Shown: positions 1 to 5,452 of the stretch, piece by piece
Numbering within the stretch: position 1 is the first letter of the stretch
How the letters are laid out: every line of letters begins with the position of its first letter
Origin: Fidelibacterota bacterium
GTDB lineage: Bacteria > Bipolaricaulota > Bipolaricaulia > UBA7950 > UBA9294
DNA length: 6,791 nt
Assembly: GCA_024278395.1 (NCBI GenBank)
Contig: JAJRTG010000064.1
Coordinates: 1-6,791, forward strand
Direction: 5' to 3'
Translations under genes and position numbers: made by a program
Notes under the pieces: generated by a model
Seen by the model: the letters and a program-made list of their open reading frames with translations, nothing else
Told to the model about the DNA's origin: nothing
Databases searched by the model: none

Positions 1-15
1 AAGGGGAGGAGATAA
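1..15 (+). CDS. rplB: 50S ribosomal protein L2, 3' end only (probable)
   Basis: The first five codons in frame 1 read Lys-Gly-Arg-Arg-stop (TAA at 13-15). A short basic tail is typical of the C-terminus of L2, and rplB is the gene that normally precedes rpsS in bacterial S10 clusters. The assignment therefore rests on gene order plus four residues. The same bases also form the Shine-Dalgarno sequence of rpsS, so the two genes would be only 3 bases apart and translationally coupled. Too little sequence is present to prove identity. Confidence 0.5.
   Translation, partial: KGRR
3..11 (+). promoter_or_regulatory. Ribosome binding site of rpsS
   Basis: The purine run GGGGAGGAG contains the core GGAGG at 5-9, nine bases before the ATG at 19. 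It overlaps the presumed last codons of rplB, as most binding sites in this operon overlap the preceding gene. Confidence 0.8.
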
Positions 16-18
16 GAG

Positions 19-303
19 ATGCCGAGATCGACGAAGAAGGGTCCTTACGTGAAGGAGAGCCTGCTCAAGAAGGTGCAGCGGGCCAAGCGTGGGGAGCTCA
101 AGGAGATCAAGACGTGGTCGCGGGCCTCGATGATCACCCCGGAGATGGTCGGGCTGACGATCAAGGTCCACAACGGGAAGGTGCACGTCCCGGTGTATAT
201 CGTGGAGAACATGGTCGGGCACAAGCTGGGGGAGTTCGCTCCCACCCGCACCTTCCGCGGCCACGGAGGAATGAAGAAGAAGCGGGCTCCGGGCCTGACT
301 TAG
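19..303 (+). CDS. rpsS: 30S ribosomal protein S19
   Basis: S19 binds the 3' domain of 16S rRNA in the head of the small subunit, forms a complex with S13 and lies near the A-site tRNA. The 94-residue product matches the usual length of about 92. It opens with the S19-type MPRSTKKGPYV start, and the family signature spans residues 51-77 (HNGK...VPVYI...VGHKLGEFAPTR), followed by the basic glycine-rich tail FRGHGGMKKK. The ATG at 19 is preceded by a strong Shine-Dalgarno sequence. The stop is TAG at 301-303, ten bases before rplV. Position after the probable rplB end is the canonical S10-cluster order. Nothing unusual was seen. Confidence 0.98.
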   Translation: MPRSTKKGPYVKESLLKKVQRAKRGELKEIKTWSRASMITPEMVGLTIKVHNGKVHVPVYIVENMVGHKLGEFAPTRTFRGHGGMKKKRAPGLT

Positions 304-313
304 GGAAGAGAAG

Positions 314-655
314 ATGGAAGCAAGAGCTGTAACGAGATTCGTGCGTATATCTCCGCGCAAGGCGCGGTTGTTGATCGATGCGATACGGGGCAAGGACGTC
401 AACGAGGCCTTGGAGATCGTGTCGCTTTCCAACAAGAAGGCGGCGCGTCCGATCCGAAAGACGCTGGAATCGGCGATCGCCAACGCGGAGAACAACTACA
501 ACGTTGATGTTGACCAGTTGGTCGTGGTCAAGGCCACCGTGGATATGGGACGGGCGCTCCGGCGGCTGCGGCCGCGGGCGATGGGGCGGGCCGATGTGAT
601 CCGTCACCGGTTGAGCCATATCACGATCGTGGTCGGCGATAAGAGGGAGGAATAA
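314..655 (+). CDS. rplV: 50S ribosomal protein L22
   Basis: L22 binds domains of 23S rRNA and extends a beta-hairpin into the nascent peptide exit tunnel, where macrolide-resistance changes are known in other bacteria. The 113-residue product is of normal length. The N-terminal block VRISPRKARLLID (residues 10-22) and the middle helix around SAIANAENN (53-61) are typical. The arginine-rich tunnel hairpin lies at about residues 79-100 (GRALRRLRPRAMGRADVI). The purine-rich stretch GGAAGAG at 304-310 serves as a close ribosome binding site for the ATG at 314. The TAA stop overlaps the ATG of rpsC by one base (TAATG), so reinitiation is likely. Confidence 0.98.
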   Translation: MEARAVTRFVRISPRKARLLIDAIRGKDVNEALEIVSLSNKKAARPIRKTLESAIANAENNYNVDVDQLVVVKATVDMGRALRRLRPRAMGRADVIRHRLSHITIVVGDKREE

Positions 656-1314
656 TGGGGCAGAAGGTCCATCCGATTGGCTTCAGGGTCGGGGTAACCA
701 GAAAGTGGGTGTCCAACTGGTACAACCCTAAGCTTGCCCCGCTCTACATCGCCGAGGACAAGAAGATCCGCGATCTTATCTTCTCGCGGTATCGCCGCGC
801 CGCGGTCGCCGAGGTGAACATCGAGCGGCCGAAGGACGACCGGGTTTCGATCGTCATTCGCTCCGCCCGTCCGGGGATCCTGATCGGCCGCGGCGGAACC
901 GAGATCCAGGGATTGCAGGTGATATTGGAGAAGCTCACCCAGAAGAAGGTCAAGATCTCGATCCAGGAGATCGATCGACCGGATCTGGAGGCGACGCTGG
1001 TGGCGCAGGACGTGGCAATGCAGATCGAGGCCCGTATCGCTCCCGCGCGGGCGATGAAGGAAGTGATCCGGCGCGTCATGGGGGCCGGAGCCGAGGGAGT
1101 GAAGATCAAGGTGAGCGGTCGGCTCGGCGGGGCGGAGATCGCCCGTTCGATTACGATGATGGAGGGGAGGGTCCCGCTCCAGACCATCCGCGCCGACATC
1201 GACTACGGGTTCACCGAGGCGCACACCAAGTACGGGAACATCGGGGTGAAGGCATGGGTCTTCCGCGGGGAGCGTACGCCCAAGGGGCTGCGCGGAGAGG
1301 ATGAGGTGAGATAG
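655..1314 (+). CDS. rpsC: 30S ribosomal protein S3
   Basis: S3 sits at the mRNA entry side of the 30S head and, with S4 and S5, forms the mRNA helicase site. The 219-residue product has the MGQKVHPIGFR start, a type-2 KH RNA-binding domain at about residues 39-108 with the GRGG loop at 78-81, and the C-terminal S3 domain with VSGRLGGAEIAR (153-164) and LQTIRADIDYG (175-185). At the site equivalent to E. coli Arg131, Arg132 and Lys135, this protein reads PARAMK: Ala131, Arg132, Lys135. The first of the three basic residues is thus missing. The binding site GGGAGG at 645-650 lies inside rplV. The stop TAG (1312-1314) is one base from rplP. Confidence 0.98.
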   Translation: MGQKVHPIGFRVGVTRKWVSNWYNPKLAPLYIAEDKKIRDLIFSRYRRAAVAEVNIERPKDDRVSIVIRSARPGILIGRGGTEIQGLQVILEKLTQKKVKISIQEIDRPDLEATLVAQDVAMQIEARIAPARAMKEVIRRVMGAGAEGVKIKVSGRLGGAEIARSITMMEGRVPLQTIRADIDYGFTEAHTKYGNIGVKAWVFRGERTPKGLRGEDEVR

Positions 1315-1315
1315 G

Positions 1316-1747
1316 ATGCCGCTTCTTTTCCCGAAGAGGACAAAACACAGGAAGATGCACCGCGGGCGGATGAAGGGAAAGGCGACCCGGTGTAACGAGG
1401 TGACGTTCGGCGAGTACGGAATCCAGGCGCTGGCTCCGGCGTGGATTACAGGCCAACAGATCGAGGCGTGCCGAACCACGATCGCCCGCAAGACCCACCG
1501 CGACGCCAAGATCTGGATCAGGATCTTCCCGGACAAGTCGATCACCAAGCATCCGGCTGAGGCCCGTATGGGGAAAGGTAAGGGGCCGGTCGACCACTGG
1601 GTGGCGGTCGTGAAGCCGGGGACCGTTATGTTCGAGATCGCCGGGGTGGACGAATCCCAGGCCAAGCGTCTGCACGAACTCGTCAGTCACAAGCTCCCCA
1701 TCCCCACGCGCCTTAAGAGAAAGACGACCTTGGGAGGAGAGGCATGA
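1316..1747 (+). CDS. rplP: 50S ribosomal protein L16
   Basis: L16 lies near the A-site and the peptidyl transferase centre on 23S rRNA and is a late-assembling protein required for 50S maturation. The 143-residue product is close to the usual 136-145. Recognisable blocks are MPLLFPKRTKHRKMHRGRMKG at the start, WITGQQIEA (43-51), KIWIRIFPDK (65-74), the highly conserved RMGKGKG (84-90) and the C-terminal HKLPIPTR. Arg84 is the counterpart of the arginine that is hydroxylated in E. coli L16 (Arg81). Only one base separates it from rpsC, with a likely binding site AGGTGA at 1304-1309. Its TGA stop overlaps the rpmC start (ATGA). Confidence 0.98.
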   Translation: MPLLFPKRTKHRKMHRGRMKGKATRCNEVTFGEYGIQALAPAWITGQQIEACRTTIARKTHRDAKIWIRIFPDKSITKHPAEARMGKGKGPVDHWVAVVKPGTVMFEIAGVDESQAKRLHELVSHKLPIPTRLKRKTTLGGEA

Positions 1748-1941
1748 AGGCGGAAGAGTTGCGTGAGATGACGTTGGAAGAGCTGGAGCAGAAGGAGCGC
1801 GAGTTCAAGCGCAAGCTGTTCAACTTGCGCTTCCAGAAGGCGACCGGCGAATTGAACAACCCAGCCGAGCTAAAGAAGACCCGCAGGGACATCGCACGCG
1901 TCTTGACGATCGTACGCGAGAAGCGGGGTGAGAGAAGATGA
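1744..1941 (+). CDS. rpmC: 50S ribosomal protein L29
   Basis: L29 is a small helical-hairpin protein near the peptide exit tunnel. With L23 it forms part of the docking site for trigger factor and the signal recognition particle. The 65-residue product has the expected length. It shows an acidic first helix (KAEELREMTLEELEQK) and the diagnostic block LFNLRFQKATGELNNPAELK at residues 26-45, followed by RRDIARV (48-54). The start codon overlaps the rplP stop as ATGA, with GGAGG at 1733-1737 six bases upstream. The end overlaps rpsQ in the same way, so three consecutive genes are coupled by overlaps. Confidence 0.98.
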   Translation: MKAEELREMTLEELEQKEREFKRKLFNLRFQKATGELNNPAELKKTRRDIARVLTIVREKRGERR

Positions 1942-2183
1942 AGAAGGTAAAGATCGGACGGGTAGTGAGCGACAAGATGGACAAGACTATCGTCGTGCGC
2001 GTGGAGGAGCTGCGGCTGCATCCGCGGTACCGGAAGCACATCCGCCGCCATTTCAAGTTCTACGCCCACGACCCTGCCGGCGCAGCCGGTGTCGGAGACC
2101 TGGTGAAGATCGAGGAGTCCCGCCCGCTGAGCAGGCTGAAGCGCTGGAGATTGTTGGAGATCATCGAGAAAGCGGAGGCGTAA
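1938..2183 (+). CDS. rpsQ: 30S ribosomal protein S17
   Basis: S17 is a primary-binding OB-fold protein that organises the 5' domain of 16S rRNA. The 81-residue product matches the usual length of about 84. Signature stretches are GRVVSDKMDKTIVV (residues 7-20), the basic loop HPRYRKHIRRHFKFYAHD (28-45) and the closing GDLVKIEESRPLSRLKRW (53-70). The ATG overlaps the rpmC stop as ATGA, with a binding site around GGTGA (1927-1931). It is the last gene of the S10 cluster, but only two bases (2184-2185) follow it before rplN. Its 3' end carries the ribosome binding site of rplN. Confidence 0.98.
   Translation: MKKVKIGRVVSDKMDKTIVVRVEELRLHPRYRKHIRRHFKFYAHDPAGAAGVGDLVKIEESRPLSRLKRWRLLEIIEKAEA
2174..2178 (+). 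promoter_or_regulatory. Ribosome binding site that fixes the GTG start of rplN
   Basis: The core GGAGG lies inside the end of rpsQ, seven bases before GTG 2186. This spacing supports GTG 2186 over the in-frame ATG at 2195, which would remove the conserved first residues (Met-Ile-Gln) of L14. Confidence 0.75.
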
Positions 2184-2185
2184 CC

Positions 2186-2554
2186 GTGATTCAGATGCAG
2201 ACTATGCTCAAGGTGGCGGATAACTCCGGGGCGAAGCAGGTCCGCTGCATCAATATCCTCGGGCCGTCGAACCGCCGCCGTGGTGAGATCGGGGATATTG
2301 TGGTAGGCTCCGTGCGCAAGCGCCTTCCTACAAGCGATATTGAGAAGGGGCAGATCGTGCGAGGGGTGATCGTGCGCACCCGGAGCGCCTACCGTCGCAA
2401 GGACGGGACGTACATCCGGTTCGACGACAACGCGATCGTGCTCATCAACAACCAAGGGGAGCCGATCGGGACGCGGGTGTTCGGACCGGTGGCGCGGGAA
2501 TTGCGGGATAAGAAGATGATGCGCATCATCTCGCTCGCCCCTGAGGTCCTTTAG
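2186..2554 (+). CDS. rplN: 50S ribosomal protein L14 (GTG start)
   Basis: L14 lies at the subunit interface, forms intersubunit bridges with 16S rRNA and is the binding surface of the silencing factor RsfS. The product is 122 residues, as expected. It starts MIQMQTMLKVADNSGAK, with the family signature around GVIVRTRSAYRRKDGTYIRF (residues 60-79) and the ending IGTRVFGPVARELRDKK...ISLAPEVL. The start is GTG at 2186, chosen because L14 proteins almost always begin Met-Ile-Gln and a GGAGG lies seven bases upstream. The frame stays open much further upstream through rpsQ, but that extension is not L14-like. This is the first gene of the classical spc cluster, here directly fused to the S10 cluster. 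Confidence 0.97.
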   Translation: MIQMQTMLKVADNSGAKQVRCINILGPSNRRRGEIGDIVVGSVRKRLPTSDIEKGQIVRGVIVRTRSAYRRKDGTYIRFDDNAIVLINNQGEPIGTRVFGPVARELRDKKMMRIISLAPEVL

Positions 2555-2558
2555 GAGG
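2553..2558 (+). promoter_or_regulatory. Ribosome binding site of rplX, overlapping the rplN stop
   Basis: AGGAGG shares its first two bases with the TAG stop of rplN (2552-2554) and lies five bases before the ATG at 2564. A ribosome terminating on rplN would be positioned over the rplX binding site. Confidence 0.8.
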
Positions 2559-2563
2559 CTGCG

Positions 2564-2875
2564 ATGCAGAAGGTGCGTAAGGGAGATAGGGTGAAGGTGA
2601 TCTCGGGAAACGACCGGGGAAAGATCGGAAAGGTGCTGGTCGTCTATCCCGAACGGCAGCGGATCATCGTGGAGAACGTGCACATGATCACCAAGCACCA
2701 GCGCGCGACGGAGAAGCTGCGCGAGCCGGGGATCATCCAGCGGGAGGGACCGATTCATATTTCCAATGTCCTTCCCATCTGCCCTGGTTGCGGACTTCCC
2801 ACGCGTGTCGGGTTCACCGTCGTGGAAGGCGAAAAGATGCGTCAGTGCAAGCACTGCGGGGAGATATTCAGGTAA
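2564..2875 (+). CDS. rplX: 50S ribosomal protein L24, zinc-ribbon form
   Basis: L24 is an assembly-initiating protein that binds the 5' end of 23S rRNA near the exit tunnel. The 103-residue product has an N-terminal KOW motif (about residues 5-31, KGDRVKVISGNDRGKIGKVL) and the L24 block IVENVHMITKHQR (35-47). Its C-terminal part carries two cysteine pairs, CPGC at 73-76 and CKHC at 95-98, with TRVGF between them. This is a four-cysteine zinc-ribbon arrangement, comparable to the form I recall from Thermus; the E. coli protein lacks these cysteines. Zinc binding is inferred. Stop TAA (2873-2875) is followed by one base and then rplE. Confidence 0.97.
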   Translation: MQKVRKGDRVKVISGNDRGKIGKVLVVYPERQRIIVENVHMITKHQRATEKLREPGIIQREGPIHISNVLPICPGCGLPTRVGFTVVEGEKMRQCKHCGEIFR

Positions 2876-2876
2876 G

Positions 2877-3407
2877 ATGCTGCGTGAGAGATTTGAACAA
2901 GAGATCGTACCGCAACTTTTGAAGGAGCTCCGTCTCGACAATGTGATGGAGGTCCCGCGGATCGAGAAGGTCGTCGTCAACATGGGGGTCAAGGAGAAGG
3001 ACAATCCGAAGGTCCTCGAAGGGGCGGTGAAGAACCTGACCAAGATCACCGGCCAGCGTCCGGTTGTGACCAAGGCGAAGAAGTCGATATCGGACTTCCG
3101 CCTCACCGCCGGGGACCCGATCGGGTGCAAGGTGACGCTGCGGCGCGAGCGGGCGTACGAGTTCCTGAACAAGCTGTTCAACGTCGTACTCCCCGGGATC
3201 CGGGATTTCCGCGGGCTCTCCAGTTCCGCGTTCGATGGGCGGGGGAACTACACCCTTGGGGTATCCGAACAGCTGATCTTCCCTGAGATCTCCTATAACG
3301 AGATCACCACCGTGCAGGGGATGGACATAACGATCGTGACGACGGCGAGAAATGACCAGGAGGGATACGCACTCTTGAAGGCCCTTGGGCTGCCATTCAA
3401 GGATTAG
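2877..3407 (+). CDS. rplE: 50S ribosomal protein L5
   Basis: L5 binds 5S rRNA and sits in the central protuberance, contacting S13 and P-site tRNA. From ATG 2877 the product is 176 residues (E. coli about 179). It shows MLRERFEQEIVPQLLKEL at the start, the signature VPRIEKVVVNMGV (residues 26-38), ITGQRPVVTKAKKSISDF (57-74), LPGIRDFRGL (105-114) and IFPEISYNEI (134-143). The frame remains open upstream to 2766, but those 37 residues are translated out of rplX and are unlike L5, so ATG 2877 is chosen. The binding site is weak: AGGTAAG immediately precedes the ATG and GGGGAG is 14 bases away. Coupling to rplX therefore seems likely. Confidence 0.97.
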   Translation: MLRERFEQEIVPQLLKELRLDNVMEVPRIEKVVVNMGVKEKDNPKVLEGAVKNLTKITGQRPVVTKAKKSISDFRLTAGDPIGCKVTLRRERAYEFLNKLFNVVLPGIRDFRGLSSSAFDGRGNYTLGVSEQLIFPEISYNEITTVQGMDITIVTTARNDQEGYALLKALGLPFKD

Positions 3408-3415
3408 GAGAGCTT

Positions 3416-3601
3416 ATGGCGAAGAAGGCATTGATCATAAAGAGCAAGCGGGAACCCAAGTATAAGGTGCGGGCCTACAACCGCTGCAGCATATGCGGGC
3501 GGCCACACGGGTATATCAGGGACTACGGAGTCTGCCGGATCTGCTTCCGCAAGCTGGCGCACAAGGGAGAGATCCCGGGTGTGAAAAAGGCTAGTTGGTA
3601 G
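3416..3601 (+). CDS. rpsZ: 30S ribosomal protein S14, type Z (zinc-binding)
   Basis: S14 is needed for assembly of the 30S head, near S3, S10 and S19. The product is 61 residues, the length of the short zinc-binding form; the zinc-free form of E. coli is about 101. Two cysteine pairs, CSIC at 24-27 and CRIC at 40-43, form the expected zinc site, and the C-terminus HKGEIPGVKKASW is typical. The N-terminus MAKKALIIKSKR matches the family. GGAG at 3407-3410 precedes the ATG at 3416 by five bases. It lies between rplE and rpsH, its normal spc position. The stop codon TAG (3599-3601) shares bases with the rpsH binding site. Confidence 0.98.
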   Translation: MAKKALIIKSKREPKYKVRAYNRCSICGRPHGYIRDYGVCRICFRKLAHKGEIPGVKKASW

Positions 3602-3605
3602 GAGG
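3600..3605 (+). promoter_or_regulatory. Ribosome binding site of rpsH
   Basis: AGGAGG overlaps the TAG stop of rpsZ and ends four bases before ATG 3610. It supports ATG 3610 over the upstream in-frame TTG at 3595, which would place this motif inside the gene. Confidence 0.75.
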
Positions 3606-3609
3606 CACG

Positions 3610-4017
3610 ATGACAATCCCGTATCCGATAGCTGATATGTTGACCCGCATCCGAAACGCGAGCGAGAAGCTGCATCCCGATGTAACGATGCCTCACTCCA
3701 AGATGAAGGAGGCGATCGCCCGCATCCTTGAGGCGGAGGGGTACATCGAGGGCTACGAGGTTATCGAGAAAAGCCCGCAGTCCGAGCTTCGTATCCGCTT
3801 GAAGTACAAGGGCACCCGCAAGAACATCAAGCGGGGGATCACCGGCGTGAGGCTTGTGAGCAAGCCGTCGCGGCGGGTGTACGCGAGCAAGGACGAGATC
3901 CCGCAGCCGCTCGGTGGATTGGGAACTTGTATCGTCTCCACATCACAGGGGATCATCTCGGGGCGCGAAGCGAAGGAACGCGGGATCGGCGGAGAGATCC
4001 TGTGTGAGGTGTGGTAG
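3610..4017 (+). CDS. rpsH: 30S ribosomal protein S8
   Basis: S8 is a primary binder of the central domain of 16S rRNA (helix 21). In E. coli it also represses the spc operon by binding its mRNA near the rplE start. From ATG 3610 the product is 135 residues (family about 130-135). It begins MTIPYPIADMLTRIRNAS, matching the conserved DPIADMLTRIRN start. The C-terminal signature is GLGTCIVSTSQGIISGREA (residues 104-122), followed by RGIGGEILCEVW. The in-frame TTG at 3595 would add five residues and is rejected because the Shine-Dalgarno sequence lies after it. Autoregulation here is possible but not shown by the sequence. Confidence 0.97.
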   Translation: MTIPYPIADMLTRIRNASEKLHPDVTMPHSKMKEAIARILEAEGYIEGYEVIEKSPQSELRIRLKYKGTRKNIKRGITGVRLVSKPSRRVYASKDEIPQPLGGLGTCIVSTSQGIISGREAKERGIGGEILCEVW

Positions 4018-4027
4018 GTGATATGCC

Positions 4028-4579
4028 ATGTCTAAGGTAGGAAAGGTTCCGGTCAAGATCCCGGAAGGGGTCAAGGTTACGGTGAACGACGGGATGATCG
4101 TGGTCGAGGGACCGCACGGCCGCCTGGTGCAGGACTACCGTCCGGACCGGGTGGAGATCACCGTCGGGGACGGGACGGCCACGGTGACCCGCCGGGGGGA
4201 GGGGAAGGAGTACCGCGCGTTTCACGGACTCTATCGCAGCCTGCTTGCGAACATGGTGCACGGCGTCTCCCAGAAATGGGAGAAGTCCCTTCTGATCAAG
4301 GGACTCGGTTACCGCGCCCGGCTGCAGGGGCGGAAATTGACCCTCGATCTCGGCTACTCCCAACCGGTGGAGTACGAGCTCCCGGAGGGGATCGAGGCCG
4401 AGGTCCCGAACCCGAACGAGATCATCATCCGCGGTGCGGACAAGCAGCAGGTGGGGCAGGTGGCCGCGAAGATACGTGCGTTCCGCAAGCCGGAACCGTA
4501 TAAGGGGAAGGGTATTCGGTACAAGGATGAGATCGTACTGCACAAGGCAGGCAAGCTCGGCGGCCAGGGTGCCGGTTAG
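4028..4579 (+). CDS. rplF: 50S ribosomal protein L6
   Basis: L6 binds 23S rRNA near the sarcin-ricin loop and the base of the L7/L12 stalk. The 183-residue product is of usual length (about 177-180). It contains the two repeated L6 domains, at about residues 1-82 and 83-170. The start MSKVGKVPVKIPEGV is typical, as is the family signature PEPYKGKGIRY at 155-165 before the basic-glycine tail KAGKLGGQGAG. AGGTGAT at 4016-4022, overlapping the rpsH stop, is the probable binding site. An ATG at 4023 is out of frame and leads nowhere. Ten bases separate it from each neighbour, the widest spacing in the window. Confidence 0.98.
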   Translation: MSKVGKVPVKIPEGVKVTVNDGMIVVEGPHGRLVQDYRPDRVEITVGDGTATVTRRGEGKEYRAFHGLYRSLLANMVHGVSQKWEKSLLIKGLGYRARLQGRKLTLDLGYSQPVEYELPEGIEAEVPNPNEIIIRGADKQQVGQVAAKIRAFRKPEPYKGKGIRYKDEIVLHKAGKLGGQGAG

Positions 4580-4589
4580 GGGGCAGGGG

Positions 4590-4952
4590 ATGGCGAGAGT
4601 CGATAGGAAAGCAGAGAGGATTAAGCGCCATCGGCGGATCCGCAAGAGGGTGGCCGGGACGGCCGATCGTCCCCGCTTGTGCGTCACCAAGAGCCTTCGC
4701 CACGTGTACGCGCAGTTGATCGACGACGAGGCGGGTAGGACCCTCGCGTCCGCATCCACCCTGGACAAGGAGTTGCGCGAAGAGGTACACGGGTGCAACA
4801 TCCCCGCCGCCACTAAAGTGGGGGAGCTGTTGGCGAAGCGGGCCAAGGCGCTGGGGATCGAGCGGGTCGTTTTCGACCGCGGCGGTTACCCCTACCACGG
4901 GGTGGTGGCGGCCCTGGCCGAGGCGTGTCGCAAGGGAGGGCTAGAGTTTTGA
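4590..4952 (+). CDS. rplR: 50S ribosomal protein L18
   Basis: L18 binds 5S rRNA together with L5 and helps dock it into the central protuberance. From ATG 4590 the product is 120 residues, the normal length. The very basic N-terminus (residues 1-20, ARVDRKAERIKRHRRIRKR) is the 5S-binding tail. RPRLCVTKSLRHVYAQLIDD (27-46) and VVFDRGGYPYHGVV (93-106) are family motifs, and the protein ends GGLEF. The frame is open upstream through rplF, but the L18-like sequence begins at this ATG, which follows the G-rich run AGGGGGCAGGGG. The TGA stop overlaps the TTG start of rpsE as TTGA. Confidence 0.97.
   Translation: MARVDRKAERIKRHRRIRKRVAGTADRPRLCVTKSLRHVYAQLIDDEAGRTLASASTLDKELREEVHGCNIPAATKVGELLAKRAKALGIERVVFDRGGYPYHGVVAALAEACRKGGLEF
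4935..4939 (+). promoter_or_regulatory. Ribosome binding site that fixes the TTG start of rpsE
   Basis: GGAGG inside the end of rplR lies nine bases before TTG 4949. The alternative in-frame GTG at 4925 would put this site inside the coding sequence. No ATG is available near the expected start. Confidence 0.65.
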
Positions 4953-5452
4953 TCACCACTGACGAATTCGAGAATGAGATAATCGACATCAGGCGGGTGA
5001 GCAAGGTCACCAAGGGTGGTCGGAACCTGAAGTTCCGTGTGACGATCGTGATCGGTGACCGCAAGGGACGCGTCGGAGTCGGGGTGGGGAGCACCACCGA
5101 GATCCCCCGCGCCATTCAGCAAGCGATCAGGGATGCCAAGAAGAACCTGATCGACGTCCCTCTCGACGGGGGGACGATCCCGCATGAGATCATCGGGAAG
5201 TTCAAGGCCGGACGTGTTCTGTTGAAGCCGGCGCATCCCGGGACCGGGATCATCGCCGGAGTCACGGTGGGGGCGATCTGTCGATTGGCCGGGATCAGGG
5301 ACATCCTGACGAAATCGATTGGCACCACCAATCCGCTCACTCTCTCCCGTGCGGCGATCGAAGGACTCAGCCGCATGCGGAGCAAGGAGGAAGTGGAGGC
5401 CCTGCGGGGGAGAGGAGAGGACGTGCCTGTGGAGGTGAACAATGCGGCTTGA
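4949..5452 (+). CDS. rpsE: 30S ribosomal protein S5 (probable TTG start)
   Basis: S5 contributes to decoding fidelity and to the mRNA helicase site with S3 and S4. Its N-terminal loop borders the spectinomycin site. From TTG 4949 the product is 167 residues, the same length as E. coli S5. The loop RVSKVTKGGRNLKF (residues 16-29), the S5 RNA-binding fold (about 10-73), and the C-terminal domain with LLKPAHPGTGIIAGVTVGAI (91-110) and GTTNPLTLSRAAIEGL (125-140) are all present. TTG is chosen because it forms a TTGA overlap with the rplR stop, like the ATGA overlaps elsewhere in the operon, and has GGAGG nine bases upstream. A GTG at 4925 would add eight residues. The gene overlaps rplO by 11 bases; rpmD, which usually follows, is absent. 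Confidence 0.96.
   Translation: MITTDEFENEIIDIRRVSKVTKGGRNLKFRVTIVIGDRKGRVGVGVGSTTEIPRAIQQAIRDAKKNLIDVPLDGGTIPHEIIGKFKAGRVLLKPAHPGTGIIAGVTVGAICRLAGIRDILTKSIGTTNPLTLSRAAIEGLSRMRSKEEVEALRGRGEDVPVEVNNAA
5431..5438 (+). promoter_or_regulatory. Full-length Shine-Dalgarno sequence of rplO
   Basis: GGAGGTGA matches the complete 8-base complement of the usual 16S rRNA 3' tail and is followed by AACA-type spacing to ATG 5442. It lies wholly inside rpsE and is the strongest site seen in this window. Confidence 0.85.

Noticed and set aside
604..1665. Long antisense open frame (353 codons) opposite rpsC and rplP
   Set aside because: It is the mirror of two certain ribosomal-protein genes in GC-rich sequence. 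Its translation is low-complexity with no recognisable domain.
1928..2185. Upstream open extension of the rplN frame, which could read as a fusion protein
   Set aside because: The added residues are an out-of-frame reading of rpsQ. Conserved L14 sequence begins exactly at GTG 2186.
2766..2876. Upstream extension of the rplE frame by 37 residues
   Set aside because: It overlaps the zinc-ribbon part of rplX and has no L5 similarity. L5 begins at ATG 2877.
2060..3181. Long antisense open frame (373 codons) opposite rpsQ, rplN, rplX and rplE
   Set aside because: It spans four unrelated certain genes on the other strand, as expected when stop codons are rare by base composition. No family resemblance.
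4434..4589. Upstream extension of the rplR frame by 52 residues
   Set aside because: It is an out-of-frame reading of the rplF end. The L18 N-terminus begins at ATG 4590.
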